Origin: Limnohabitans sp. G3-2
GTDB taxonomy: Bacteria > Pseudomonadota > Gammaproteobacteria > Burkholderiales > Burkholderiaceae_C
Direction of reading: 5' to 3'
Assembly: GCF_002778275.1 (NCBI RefSeq)
Contig: NZ_NESG01000002.1
Span: 248,001 to 312,000 of the forward strand
DNA length: 64,000 bases
The position numbers and the translations under genes are program-made. Shown one piece after another: positions 39,847-48,642 of this stretch (positions are counted from its first letter, which is position 1; each line of letters opens with the position of its first letter). The notes beneath the pieces were generated by a model. The model searched no databases. It was not told where the DNA came from and saw only the letters and a list, made by a program, of their open reading frames with translations.

Positions 39847-41784
39847 ATGAAACACATGTCAGCGCCCAAAACACTTCAGCGCAAAGTCAAGCGTGCGGTC
39901 TCAACGCTGTTGTTGGGCGGCATGTTCTTTTCCTACAGCACCAACGCAGAAGCACCGCTGGACATCCGCGTGGCCCTGGTCATCGGTAACGCTGCCTACA
40001 AAAACGTGCCCGCTCTCGTCAACGCCACCAACGACGCCAAGTCGATGTCCACGGTGCTGCGCAAACTGGGCTTCAACGTCGTGGAAGTGGTCGATGGCAG
40101 CAAAGACCAAATGAACAAAGCCATTGAGCAGTTGCAGCTGCAGCTCAAAGGCCGTCAAGCTGTGGGCATGCTTTATTACGCAGGCCACGGCCTTCAGCTG
40201 GACTGGCGCAACTTCATGGTGCCCGTTGACGCCAAGCTCGAAGAAGCCTCCGACGTGCCCAAGCAAACAATTGACATTGAGAGTGTCATGGATGTGCTCA
40301 AAAAATCTGGCACCCGGATGAACATCATCGTGCTGGACGCTTGCCGCGACAACCCCTTCGCAGAAAAAGCCAGTGGCAAAGGTTTGGCACAACTGGATGC
40401 GCCGCCTGGCACCTATTTGGCATTTGCCACATCACCCGGCAACGTGGCCGAGGACGGCGACGCCGCTGACGGCAATGGACTTTTCACCCAGTATTTGCTC
40501 AAAGAGCTGCAGCGACCCGCCAAGATCGAAGATGTATTTAAGCGGGTGCGTTTGCAGGTCAGACAGAAAAGCCAAGGCCGTCAAATCCCTTGGGACTCGA
40601 GCAGCCTGGAGGATGACTTCGCTTTCAACGATGGCAAGAAGTTCACTTTCAACCCCGATGATCTGATCCAAGAAGCGCAACGGGCCAAAGACAAAGAGGC
40701 CAAGCTCAAGCAAGAGGCCGAAGCCGCGGTTCAGCGCGAAAAAGCATTGGCAGAGCTGCGAAAAATGGAACAGCAACGGCTGGCTGAAGCGCAGAAGATT
40801 CAAGAGACCGCGGCAAGGCAAAAAGCCGAAGCCGAGGCCAAAGAAAGAGAACGGCAGTTGGCCATCGCTGCAGAGCAAGAGCGTCTCAAATCCGCAGCGG
40901 CAGCTCAAGCGCTGGAGCGGGCGCGCGCCGCTGAAGTGCAACGCTTGCAAGACATTGAGCAAGCCAAGCTGCAGGCTGCGCAAGAGGATCGCAAGAGCAA
41001 GCTCTCGCAAGAAGCCGCGCGCGAGCAGCAGTTTGCCGAAGAAAAAGCCGAGTGGGACAAAATCAAAGACAGCAAAAATGTCAAAGATATTTATGCTTTC
41101 ATGAACAAGTTTCCCAGTGGCATGCTCAGTGAGTTAGCAGGGACGAAGCTTGAAATTTTGGAAAAAGCCCAAATCAAGCCACAAGCAGACAAACAAGGGC
41201 GGGTCCAAGAATTTGCACCAAGACGGTATGCGAAAGATGATGCATTTGAGTTCGTTGGCAAGGACGGCCTGACGGGTTTGGTGACTTGGCGGCAGACCTT
41301 CAATGTGTTGAGCGTTGACGAAGAAGGGGCCGAGGTACAAGGCACCAGGACTGGCAGTCCAGCGTGGAAATTGCGGGTCTCACACGCAGGCCTTCAATAC
41401 AGCGACCGCTCGGGGAAATACGACCCCCCGATCACGCTGATGCCCGCCGGTCTGCTTCAAGTGGGCTACAAATGGAATGCGCGAACCCAAGTCATCAGCG
41501 CAACAAAGCAAAAGCAAGAGTGGGCCGAGATTTCGGCCAAGATCGTTGCCCGCGAATCCATTGAGGTGCCTGCCGGCAAATTTGACACCTTCAAAATAGA
41601 AATTTCTTGGGTCTTTCAGTCAGGGCTGAGGGCCAAGCAAACCATTTGGACCGACCCCTCCGTTGGCGTTGCCATTCGAATTCATTGGCAGGAGTATCGA
41701 TCAAATGGAACGAGAGATTTTACTGTTCGGGAACTGACCTCGATGAAGCGGTTGAACACCATTGCCGCCATTTCCAAGCCGTGA
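39847..41784 (+). CDS. Caspase-family (C14) protease with coiled coil and C-terminal beta-rich domain
   Basis: A 645-residue exported prokaryotic caspase homologue. An N-terminal signal or anchor segment (STLLLGGMFFSYS) precedes the p20-like domain at about residues 40-250, with catalytic His114 in YYAGHG and Cys166 in LDACRDNPF. Residues about 275-400 form a long Ala/Glu/Lys/Gln-rich coiled coil (repeated QEAEAA/KAEAEAKERERQ-like segments). The last 200 residues form a separate domain with LVTWRQTFNVL, SPAWKLRVSHAGLQYSD and IVARESIEVPAGKFDTFKIE, resembling a beta-sandwich lipocalin-like fold. It stands alone, so no substrate or partner is suggested by context. Confidence 0.9.
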   Translation: MKHMSAPKTLQRKVKRAVSTLLLGGMFFSYSTNAEAPLDIRVALVIGNAAYKNVPALVNATNDAKSMSTVLRKLGFNVVEVVDGSKDQMNKAIEQLQLQLKGRQAVGMLYYAGHGLQLDWRNFMVPVDAKLEEASDVPKQTIDIESVMDVLKKSGTRMNIIVLDACRDNPFAEKASGKGLAQLDAPPGTYLAFATSPGNVAEDGDAADGNGLFTQYLLKELQRPAKIEDVFKRVRLQVRQKSQGRQIPWDSSSLEDDFAFNDGKKFTFNPDDLIQEAQRAKDKEAKLKQEAEAAVQREKALAELRKMEQQRLAEAQKIQETAARQKAEAEAKERERQLAIAAEQERLKSAAAAQALERARAAEVQRLQDIEQAKLQAAQEDRKSKLSQEAAREQQFAEEKAEWDKIKDSKNVKDIYAFMNKFPSGMLSELAGTKLEILEKAQIKPQADKQGRVQEFAPRRYAKDDAFEFVGKDGLTGLVTWRQTFNVLSVDEEGAEVQGTRTGSPAWKLRVSHAGLQYSDRSGKYDPPITLMPAGLLQVGYKWNARTQVISATKQKQEWAEISAKIVARESIEVPAGKFDTFKIEISWVFQSGLRAKQTIWTDPSVGVAIRIHWQEYRSNGTRDFTVRELTSMKRLNTIAAISKP

Positions 41785-41923
41785 CTGGGTGGGTAGCGCT
41801 CAGCTTCAAACCAGCGCATTTCAAGCTGCAAAGACCTCAAACCAACATCGGGGCGCTGAAAACTGGCACCCACACCGACACCCGATGCGAGGCCTTAAGA
41901 ACAGATAAAAATGATGGCGCCGC

Positions 41924-42820
41924 TCATTTGCGCCGACCGATTTGTTGGCGCACATGCCGCTGAAAGGCCAGGGCCAGTGGCGAGAGTTTTTTGCCGGCTG
42001 GGTAGACGATGTGCCAGGCCGAGGGCAAGGGAAAGCCCTGCACATCGATCACGCTGACACCATTTTCTTTTTGATGGCCATGCAGCGCGTGCCGCGAAAC
42101 CACGCCGATGCCCAAACCACCCGCCACCGATTCCTTGATGGCCTCGTTGCTGCCCAGCTCCAAGCGCACATCGGGGCGAAACTTCATTTGGCGGAAAAAT
42201 TGATCGCCCGCCATGCGCGTGCCGGAGCCTTTTTCGCGAAAAATAAAGCGGCGCTCGGCCAAATCTTGCAAAGACACCTCGCGGCGTTTGGCCAGCGGGT
42301 CTGCGCTGGGCGCAATCACCACAATCGGGTTGGGCATGAAGGCCTCATCGCCCAAGTCCATGTCTTTCGGGGGCATGGACATGATGTACAAATCGTCCAA
42401 GTTGTCACGCAAGCGCTGCACCACGCCGTCGCGGTTCAAGATTTCCAGCGACACGTCAATGGCCGGGTGGCGCTTGCAAAAGCTGCCGATCAGGTGCGGC
42501 ATGAAGTACTTGGCGGTGCTGACCACCGCCACACGCAGCTTGCCGCGCGACAAGCCCTTGGCGGCGTCCACGTTTTGCTCAAAGGCATCCCAAGTCTGTG
42601 CCACCGCTCGGGCTGTTTGCGCCAGCTCCTGGCCCACCTGGGTCAAGTAAAGCTTTTTGCCCACCAGCTCGTACAAGGGCAATCCCACGGCCACCGCCAT
42701 GTCCTTGAGTTGCATGGAGGCCGTGGGCTGGGTGACGTGCATCACTTTGGCCGCGGCACTCACGCTCCCAGTTTCGGCCAGTGCCAAAAAAAGTCGCAAT
42801 TGACGGAAACTGACATTCAT
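41924..42820 (-). CDS. LysR-type transcriptional regulator (CbbR-like)
   Basis: A 298-residue LysR regulator. The winged helix-turn-helix is at residues 1-60 (FRQLRLFLALAETGSVSAAAKVMHVTQPTASMQLKDM), and a type 2 periplasmic-binding-protein-like effector domain covers about 90-295. It is divergent from an SbtA-type bicarbonate transporter 84 bp away, so it probably controls that gene. LysR regulators of this kind (CbbR, CmpR, CcmR) govern inorganic-carbon genes in autotrophs. An exact palindrome overlaps its own start codon and may be the operator. Confidence 0.92.
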   Translation of the reverse strand: MNVSFRQLRLFLALAETGSVSAAAKVMHVTQPTASMQLKDMAVAVGLPLYELVGKKLYLTQVGQELAQTARAVAQTWDAFEQNVDAAKGLSRGKLRVAVVSTAKYFMPHLIGSFCKRHPAIDVSLEILNRDGVVQRLRDNLDDLYIMSMPPKDMDLGDEAFMPNPIVVIAPSADPLAKRREVSLQDLAERRFIFREKGSGTRMAGDQFFRQMKFRPDVRLELGSNEAIKESVAGGLGIGVVSRHALHGHQKENGVSVIDVQGFPLPSAWHIVYPAGKKLSPLALAFQRHVRQQIGRRK

Positions 42821-42834
42821 AGATTTTTATCTAT
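42819..42834. promoter_or_regulatory. LysR-type operator candidate (16-bp palindrome)
   Basis: ATAGATTTTTATCTAT is a perfect inverted repeat with a 4-base T centre. It overlaps the lysR start codon and lies 22 bp upstream of the -35 of the sbtA promoter, where a LysR activator/autorepressor would bind. Confidence 0.55.
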
Positions 42835-42856
42835 ATTCAAAGGTTGAAGAATCGAT

Positions 42857-42885
42857 TTTACAAATGTTCTGTCCATTTTTATGAT
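42857..42885 (+). promoter_or_regulatory. Sigma-70 promoter for the SbtA transporter
   Basis: TTTACA (42857-42862), 17-bp spacer, TATGAT (42880-42885): each hexamer matches the consensus at five of six positions. The predicted start near 42892 leaves a very short leader that begins at the AAGGAA ribosome-binding site. Confidence 0.55.
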
Positions 42886-42904
42886 CGGCGCAAGGAACAC
42901 ACCC

Positions 42905-43912
42905 ATGCACAATCTGATCGACCCCGCCATCCTCTTTTTCATCTTTGGCGTGCTGGCGGGCACCGTCAAATCCAACCTCGAAATCCCGCCCGCCATCTCG
43001 CGCTTTTTGTCGCTCTACCTCTTGATGGCCTTGGGCCTGAAAGGCGGCTTTGCGTTGTCGACATCAGGCTTGACGGCCACTGTGGGCATCAGCTTGGCGG
43101 CCGCGGTGGCACTGGCCATCGTCATCCCCCTGATCGGTTACACCGTGTTGCGCCGGTTTGTGTCGGGCTTTGACGCAGCGGCTGTCGCAGCCACTTATGG
43201 TTCGGTCAGCGCCGTGACCTTCGTCACGGCGGTGCAGACCCTCGAGAACCAAGGCGTGCCTTACGGCGGGCACATGGCTGCGGCCATGGCCTTGATGGAG
43301 TCACCCGCCATCATCCTGGCGGTGGTGTTGGCCAATTCATTGCGGCAAAAGCAAGCCTCGGGCGTGGTGATGCAAGCCGGTGGCGGGGCCGCACTGGGTG
43401 GCGCTGGCGCGCCGCATGGCGCATCGATCGGGAAAATTCTGCACGAGTCTTTCACCGATGGGGCGCAGTTGCTGCTGCTGGGCGCCATGGTCATTGGTTT
43501 GATCACAGGCGATGCTGGAAAAGAGGCGATGGCACCGTTTTCGGTGGACCTGTTCAAAGGCATGCTGGCCTTCTTTTTGCTCGACATGGGCTTGATGGCA
43601 GCGCGCAACTTGCCCCAAGTCAAAGGCCAGTCGCCCGTGTTGATCGCCTACGCCGTGCTCGGGCCCATCGTGCATGCCGCTTTGGCCCTGGGCCTGGCTG
43701 TGGCCTTGCAACTGAGCGCAGGCGATGGGGCCTTGCTCATGGTCCTGGCCGCCAGCGCCTCCTACATCGCGGTGCCCGCCGTGCTGCGCACCGCTTTGCC
43801 CGAAGCCAAGCCCGCGCTGTATTTCGGACTGAGCCTGGGCTTGACCTTTCCCCTGAACATCGTGCTGGGCATCCCGGTTTATCTGGCGGTGGCGCAGGCT
43901 GTTCTGACCTGA
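42905..43912 (+). CDS. sbtA: Sodium-dependent bicarbonate transport family permease (SbtA-like)
   Basis: Polytopic inner-membrane transporter of 335 residues with about ten hydrophobic helices in two inverted halves. Family landmarks are the start LIDPAILFFIFGVLAGTVKSNLEIP, ALGLKGGFALS, YGSVSAVTFVTAVQ and, near the C-terminus, AASASYIAVPAVLRTALPEA. SbtA imports bicarbonate with sodium in cyanobacteria; in heterotrophs homologues may feed carboxylases. The ATG at 42905 has AAGGAA at the proper distance and begins MHNLIDPA. No SbtB PII-like partner follows, unlike cyanobacterial operons. Confidence 0.9.
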   Translation: MHNLIDPAILFFIFGVLAGTVKSNLEIPPAISRFLSLYLLMALGLKGGFALSTSGLTATVGISLAAAVALAIVIPLIGYTVLRRFVSGFDAAAVAATYGSVSAVTFVTAVQTLENQGVPYGGHMAAAMALMESPAIILAVVLANSLRQKQASGVVMQAGGGAALGGAGAPHGASIGKILHESFTDGAQLLLLGAMVIGLITGDAGKEAMAPFSVDLFKGMLAFFLLDMGLMAARNLPQVKGQSPVLIAYAVLGPIVHAALALGLAVALQLSAGDGALLMVLAASASYIAVPAVLRTALPEAKPALYFGLSLGLTFPLNIVLGIPVYLAVAQAVLT

Positions 43913-43935
43913 CGCTCACGGGTTTTCAGTGCGCT

Positions 43936-44317
43936 CTAAACCGAGCGCATCAAACCACCGTCCACCCGGATGTTCTGGCCCGTGATGTAGGCGGCGCCTT
44001 CTGAAGCCAAAAAAGCGATGGTCGCGGCCACTTCCTCGCTGGTGCCATAGCGCTGCATGGGCACGCTCTCGCGGCGCTCTTCTTTGGCGGGGAGGCTATC
44101 GATCCAGCCAGGCAAGACGTTGTTGATGCGCACATTGTGCGCAGCGTGCTCATCGGCAAACAGCTTGGTGAAAGCCGCCCAACTCACGCCCCAGCGCCTC
44201 GCCCTTGCCGGACGAGGACAAGACGGCCACCTGAAAGCCATCCTGAGCCAATCGGCGTGCCGCAGCCGCCCCCATGCCGCTGCCACCCCCCACCACCACC
44301 GCCACTTTGTTGCTCAT
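43936..44317 (-). pseudogene. Short-chain dehydrogenase pseudogene (internal deletion and frameshift)
   Basis: Only 382 bp of an SDR normally near 750 bp remain. The 5' part (from ATG 44317) encodes the cofactor-binding start VAVVVGGGSGMGAAAARRLAQ and runs to about residue 46. The frame then shifts, and the downstream frame resumes at WAAFTKLFADEHAAHNVRINNVLPGW, which is the part after the catalytic Tyr-x3-Lys; landmarks are NVLPGWIDS and ITGQNIRVDGG. About 110 residues with the Ser and Tyr of the active site are missing near 44170. The start overlaps the RND permease stop by 4 bp, so it once belonged to that operon. Confidence 0.85.
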
Positions 44318-47300
44318 GCTTTGCTCCTGGTGTGTGTGATTTTTCTGTACATCCGCCCGCTCCACTGACCCAAGTCATCCAAGTAAGTGAACACCACGGG
44401 CACCACCAACAAGCTGAGCACGGTGCTGGTGAGCAAGCCACCGATCACGGCGATCGCCATCGGTGAGCGGAAACTCGCGTCCGCTGCGCCCCAGCCCACC
44501 GCAATTGGCAGCATGCCTGCACCCATGGCAATCGTCGTCATGACAATCGGTCTGGCGCGTTTGTGGCAGGCGTCCAGGATGGCGTCCCAGCGGCTCATGG
44601 GGGCCACGGCAGCTTGGTCGCCCTCGGCCGCCTTGCCGCGCCGGGCTTCAATGGCGTACTCCACCAACAAGATGGAGTTTTTGGTGGCGATGCCCATGAG
44701 CATGATCAGGCCAATGAGCGAAGGCATGGAAAAGCTCTTTTGCGCGATCAACAAGCCCACAAAGGCACCCCCCAAAGACAGCGGCAGCGCCGCCAAGATC
44801 GTGATGGGGTGCAAGAAGCCTTTGAACAACAACACCAGCACGATGTAGATGCACAGCACGCCGATCATCATGGCCAGACCAAAGCTGGCAAAGAGTTCGC
44901 CCATGACTTCGGCGTCACCCACTTCCACCACCTTCACGCCCGGCGGCAGGGTTTGCAAGGCGGGCAGTTTTTGGACGGCTTGCGTCACGTCGCCCAGCGG
45001 CATGCCCGAGAGCTCGATTTCGAAGTTGATGTTGCGCTGGCGGTCGTAACGGTCAATCACCGCCGGGCCACCCGCCACCTCGATGCTGGCCACCTGGCCC
45101 AACATGACCGGGCCACGGCTGCCGGGCACCATCAGGCGCGCCAGCGTGCTCAGGTCGTGGCGGGATTCTTCGCCCAGTTTCACAACAATGGGCACCTGCC
45201 GCTCGGACAGGTTGAGTTTGGGCAAAGCCGCGTCGTAGTCGCCCAAAGTGGCCACACGCAAGGTGTCGCTGATGGCCGCGCTGGTCACGCCCAGGTCAGC
45301 GGCTTTGGCAAAGTCGGGGCGCACCGCGATCTCGGGGCGCACCAGACTGGCCGTGGAGGCAATCGAGCCCAGGCCTTGGATGGTGCGCAGGTCACGCTCG
45401 ACCGACATGGCGGCGGTTTGCAGGGCCTGCGGATCTTCACCCGTGAGCACCAGCACGTATTTCTCACCCGAGCCGCCCAAGCCCACCTTGCTGCGCACAC
45501 CAGGCAGTTGCTGCAAGGCGGTGCGGATGTCGTTTTCAATCGCTTGCTTGCGCGGCCGTGTGCCGCGCTCGCTCAGCTGAATGGTGAGCGTGGCCTTGCG
45601 CACTTCGGCGGCCCCACCGCCCGCAAACGGGTCACTGCCTGCACTGCCGCCGCCAATGGTGGTGTAGACGCTTTGGACGTCCTTCACCGTCATGAGCAGG
45701 GTGCGGGCGTGCTCGGCGCTGGCCTGGGTTTGCGCCAAGGTCGATCCCGGGGGCAGCTCCACATAAACCTGGGTTTGCGAGTTGTCGTCCGGCGGAATGA
45801 AGCCTTTGGGCAGCAAAGGCACCAGCATGATCGATCCGATGAAAAACAGCGTGGCCAGCACCATGGTGACCAAGCGGTGCTTCATGCACCAAGTGGCCCA
45901 AACCATGTAGCGCTTGAGCCAGCCCGGCTCGTGCGCGGCCGTGACGATGGGCTTCAAGATGTAAGCCGCCATCATGGGCGTGAGCACCCGTGCCACCACC
46001 AGCGAGGCGAACACCGCGAGTGACGCTGTCCAGCCAAACTGCTTGAAAAACTTGCCCGGAATGCCGCTCATGAAGGCCGTGGGCAAAAACACCGCGATCA
46101 AAGTGAAGGTGGTGGCGATCACGGCCAAACCGATCTCGTCGGCCGCTTCCATGGCCGCCTGGTACGGCGACTTGCCCATGCGCAAATGGCGCACGATGTT
46201 TTCCACCTCGACGATGGCGTCGTCCACCAGCACGCCGATCACCAAAGACAGCGCCAGCAAAGTCACCACGTTGATGGAAAAACCCAGATACGCCATGCCA
46301 ATGAAGGCCGGGATGACGGACAGCGGCAAGGCCACCGCAGACACAAACGTCGCCCGCCAGTCGCGCAAGAACAACCACACCACCAGCACCGCCAACAGCG
46401 CGCCTTCGTAAAGCAAGACGAGCGAGCCGTCGTATTCCTCTTCCACCGGGGTCACGAAGTCAAAGGACTCGGTGATCTCGATGTCCGGGTTTTGCAAGCG
46501 GTATTCGGCCAGCGCCTGGCGCACCAAGCGGCCCACGGCCACTTCGCTCTCGCCTTTGCTGCGCACCACCTCAAAGCCGACCACGGGCACGCCGTCCAAG
46601 GTGGCGGCCGAGCGGGCATCGGCCAAGGTGTCACGCACCGTGGCCACCTGGTCCAGCCGGACCCGGCCACCGCGCGATGTGGCCAGCTCAATCTGGCCGA
46701 CCTCTTGCGCGGTTTTCACGGTGGCCAGGGTGCGCACAGGCTGCTCGCCCACGCCCAAATCCATGCGCCCGCCCGAGCCTTCTTGCTGCACCTGCTTGAG
46801 TTGGCGGGAGACTTCGGCCGCCGTGATGCCCAGCGATTGCAAGCGGTTCACATCGAGCGCCACACGCACTTCGCGTGTCACGCCGCCCACGCGGTTGACC
46901 GCACCCACGCCGCGCAGCGACAAGAGCTTGCGGGTGATGTCTTTGTCCACCAACCAGGACAGGGCCTCGTCGTCCATGCGCGAGGAGCGCACGGTGTAGG
47001 CCAACACGGGCGAGCCGGCCAAGTTGAGCTTTTGCACCACCGGGTCGCGCAGGTCGCCGGGCAAATCGGCCCGCACGCCCTGAATGGCCGAGCGCACATC
47101 GTCCACCGCTTCTTGGGTGGGCTTTTCCATGCGGAACTCGGCGGTGATCGACACCACGCCGTCTTGCACCTTGGTGGTGATGTGTTTGAGCCCTTGCAAG
47201 GGCGCCAGCGCGTTTTCGAGCTTGCGGGCCACATCGGTTTCAAGCTGAGAGGGCGCCGCGCCTGGCAGGCTGGCGGTCACGGTGATGGTGGGCACGTCCA

Positions 47301-47421
47301 GGTCCGGAAAGTTTTGCACTTTCATGGACCCAAAGGCGATGAAGCCGGCCACCGTCAGCAGCACAAACAGCATGACGGCCGGAATGGGGTTGCGGATCGA
47401 CCATGAAGAGACGTTGAGCAT
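44314..47421 (-). CDS. RND-family multidrug efflux permease
   Basis: Proton-driven inner-membrane pump of a tripartite RND system, 1035 residues. It starts MLNVSSWSIRNPIPAVMLF. It has the twelve-helix plan with two large periplasmic loops, the proton-relay Asp-Asp in VDDAIVEVENI (TM4), GEALLAVLVVWLFLRDWRAT-like TM2 region (observed EGALLAVLVVWLFL), and FIPPDDNSQTQVYVELPPG in the second porter half. It lies 9 bp after the membrane-fusion-protein gene. No TolC-type outer-membrane factor is nearby, so one must be recruited. The substrate spectrum is unknown. Confidence 0.95.
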   Translation of the reverse strand: MLNVSSWSIRNPIPAVMLFVLLTVAGFIAFGSMKVQNFPDLDVPTITVTASLPGAAPSQLETDVARKLENALAPLQGLKHITTKVQDGVVSITAEFRMEKPTQEAVDDVRSAIQGVRADLPGDLRDPVVQKLNLAGSPVLAYTVRSSRMDDEALSWLVDKDITRKLLSLRGVGAVNRVGGVTREVRVALDVNRLQSLGITAAEVSRQLKQVQQEGSGGRMDLGVGEQPVRTLATVKTAQEVGQIELATSRGGRVRLDQVATVRDTLADARSAATLDGVPVVGFEVVRSKGESEVAVGRLVRQALAEYRLQNPDIEITESFDFVTPVEEEYDGSLVLLYEGALLAVLVVWLFLRDWRATFVSAVALPLSVIPAFIGMAYLGFSINVVTLLALSLVIGVLVDDAIVEVENIVRHLRMGKSPYQAAMEAADEIGLAVIATTFTLIAVFLPTAFMSGIPGKFFKQFGWTASLAVFASLVVARVLTPMMAAYILKPIVTAAHEPGWLKRYMVWATWCMKHRLVTMVLATLFFIGSIMLVPLLPKGFIPPDDNSQTQVYVELPPGSTLAQTQASAEHARTLLMTVKDVQSVYTTIGGGSAGSDPFAGGGAAEVRKATLTIQLSERGTRPRKQAIENDIRTALQQLPGVRSKVGLGGSGEKYVLVLTGEDPQALQTAAMSVERDLRTIQGLGSIASTASLVRPEIAVRPDFAKAADLGVTSAAISDTLRVATLGDYDAALPKLNLSERQVPIVVKLGEESRHDLSTLARLMVPGSRGPVMLGQVASIEVAGGPAVIDRYDRQRNINFEIELSGMPLGDVTQAVQKLPALQTLPPGVKVVEVGDAEVMGELFASFGLAMMIGVLCIYIVLVLLFKGFLHPITILAALPLSLGGAFVGLLIAQKSFSMPSLIGLIMLMGIATKNSILLVEYAIEARRGKAAEGDQAAVAPMSRWDAILDACHKRARPIVMTTIAMGAGMLPIAVGWGAADASFRSPMAIAVIGGLLTSTVLSLLVVPVVFTYLDDLGQWSGRMYRKITHTRSKA

Positions 47422-47430
47422 GACGTCCCT

Positions 47431-48552
47431 TTATTTGCTGGCAGGCGTTGGCACGGGGGCATCCACCACGCGCACCGTGTCGCCGTGGTTGAGGAATGCA
47501 CCACCACTGGCCACCACACGGGCATCGGCTTTCAAGCCGCTCACCACCTCCACGCGGCCCCCGCTTTGGCGTCCGGTTTGTACCTTGATCTGGCTGACTT
47601 TTTGCTCGCCCCCGACGGTGTAGACATAACTGAAACCATCGCGCACCACCACCGCCGTTTGCGGCACCGTGAGCGCCTGGCTTTGGCCCAGCGCAATCTC
47701 GCCTTGGGCATACATGCCTGCGCGCGCGCTGCCCGTCTGCGCGAGCAAGTCCACATACACCAGCGCGTTGCGGGTTTGCGCATCGACCGATGGCGCCACC
47801 ATGCGCACTTTGCCTTGCAGCTGCTGGCCACTGGCCGCCGTGATCTGCACAGGCGCACCCACCTGGATGCGGCCCAGCTCGGCTGCCGTCACTTCAGCGC
47901 GCCACTCGATGCGGCCTTGGCGAATCAGCCTGAACAACTCGGTGCCCGCGCCCACCACACTGCCCACAGTGGCCTGCCGGGCAGAGATCACGCCCGCATC
48001 GGGTGCGCGCACCTGGGTTTGCGACAGGCGCACGTTGTGCAGCTGCACCAGGGCGCGGGCGGACTGCACACGGGCCACCGCCGAGGCTTGCGCCGCCAAT
48101 GCCTGACTGAGCTGAGCGGCACTGAAAAAGCCTTGCTGCTGCAGGCTGCGCGCCCGCTCGGCTTGGGCCTTGGCTTCTTCGGCGCTGGCGTTGGCTTCGG
48201 CCCATGCCGCTTCGGCTTGCGCCAATTCGGCTTGCAAGCTGTCGGCTTGCAACACCGCCAGCACATCGCCGCGCAGCACCCGGTCGCCAACGTTCACGCG
48301 CACCTCGTTGATCTTGAGGCCATTGGCCTCGGCCCCGATGATGGCTTCTTGCCAAGCAACCAGGTTGCCATTGGCGCTGATTTTTTGCGCCATGCTGCTC
48401 GCTTGCGGGGTGGTGACCGTGACCGTCAAACTGGGCTTGCTGACTGCGCTGGCCGGGCGCTCATCAGCCGCCCATGCGACGCTGCCGCCGCCCAGCGCAA
48501 CACACACCCAAACCGCCAAACCGCCACCCACTTTTTTCATGACACTTCTCAT
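47431..48552 (-). CDS. RND efflux periplasmic adaptor (membrane fusion protein)
   Basis: A 373-residue periplasmic adaptor linking the RND permease to an outer-membrane channel. A signal peptide ends near VAWAA. It is followed by the lipoyl-like domain (IIGAEANGLKINEVRVNVGDRVLRGDVLA), an Ala/Gln/Glu-rich alpha hairpin at about 100-150, a second lipoyl half (TQVRAPDAGVISARQATVGSVV), then beta-barrel and membrane-proximal domains. The ATG at 48552 has AAAGGGG upstream; an ATG four codons later is possible. It is first in the operon with the permease. It has no lipobox, so it is probably soluble or held by its signal anchor. Confidence 0.93.
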   Translation of the reverse strand: MRSVMKKVGGGLAVWVCVALGGGSVAWAADERPASAVSKPSLTVTVTTPQASSMAQKISANGNLVAWQEAIIGAEANGLKINEVRVNVGDRVLRGDVLAVLQADSLQAELAQAEAAWAEANASAEEAKAQAERARSLQQQGFFSAAQLSQALAAQASAVARVQSARALVQLHNVRLSQTQVRAPDAGVISARQATVGSVVGAGTELFRLIRQGRIEWRAEVTAAELGRIQVGAPVQITAASGQQLQGKVRMVAPSVDAQTRNALVYVDLLAQTGSARAGMYAQGEIALGQSQALTVPQTAVVVRDGFSYVYTVGGEQKVSQIKVQTGRQSGGRVEVVSGLKADARVVASGGAFLNHGDTVRVVDAPVPTPASK

Positions 48553-48642
48553 TGTTGAACGCCCCTTTGGCGTCTCAAGAGTTTAGCGGTTGAACATGAC
48601 CGTCGGGGGTTTATACCTGCCAATCAAGGGGTGTAAGCAGGC

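Noticed and set aside
41785-41923. Gap between the caspase gene and the LysR gene
   Set aside because: Contains neither a convincing hairpin terminator nor an open frame with coding character.
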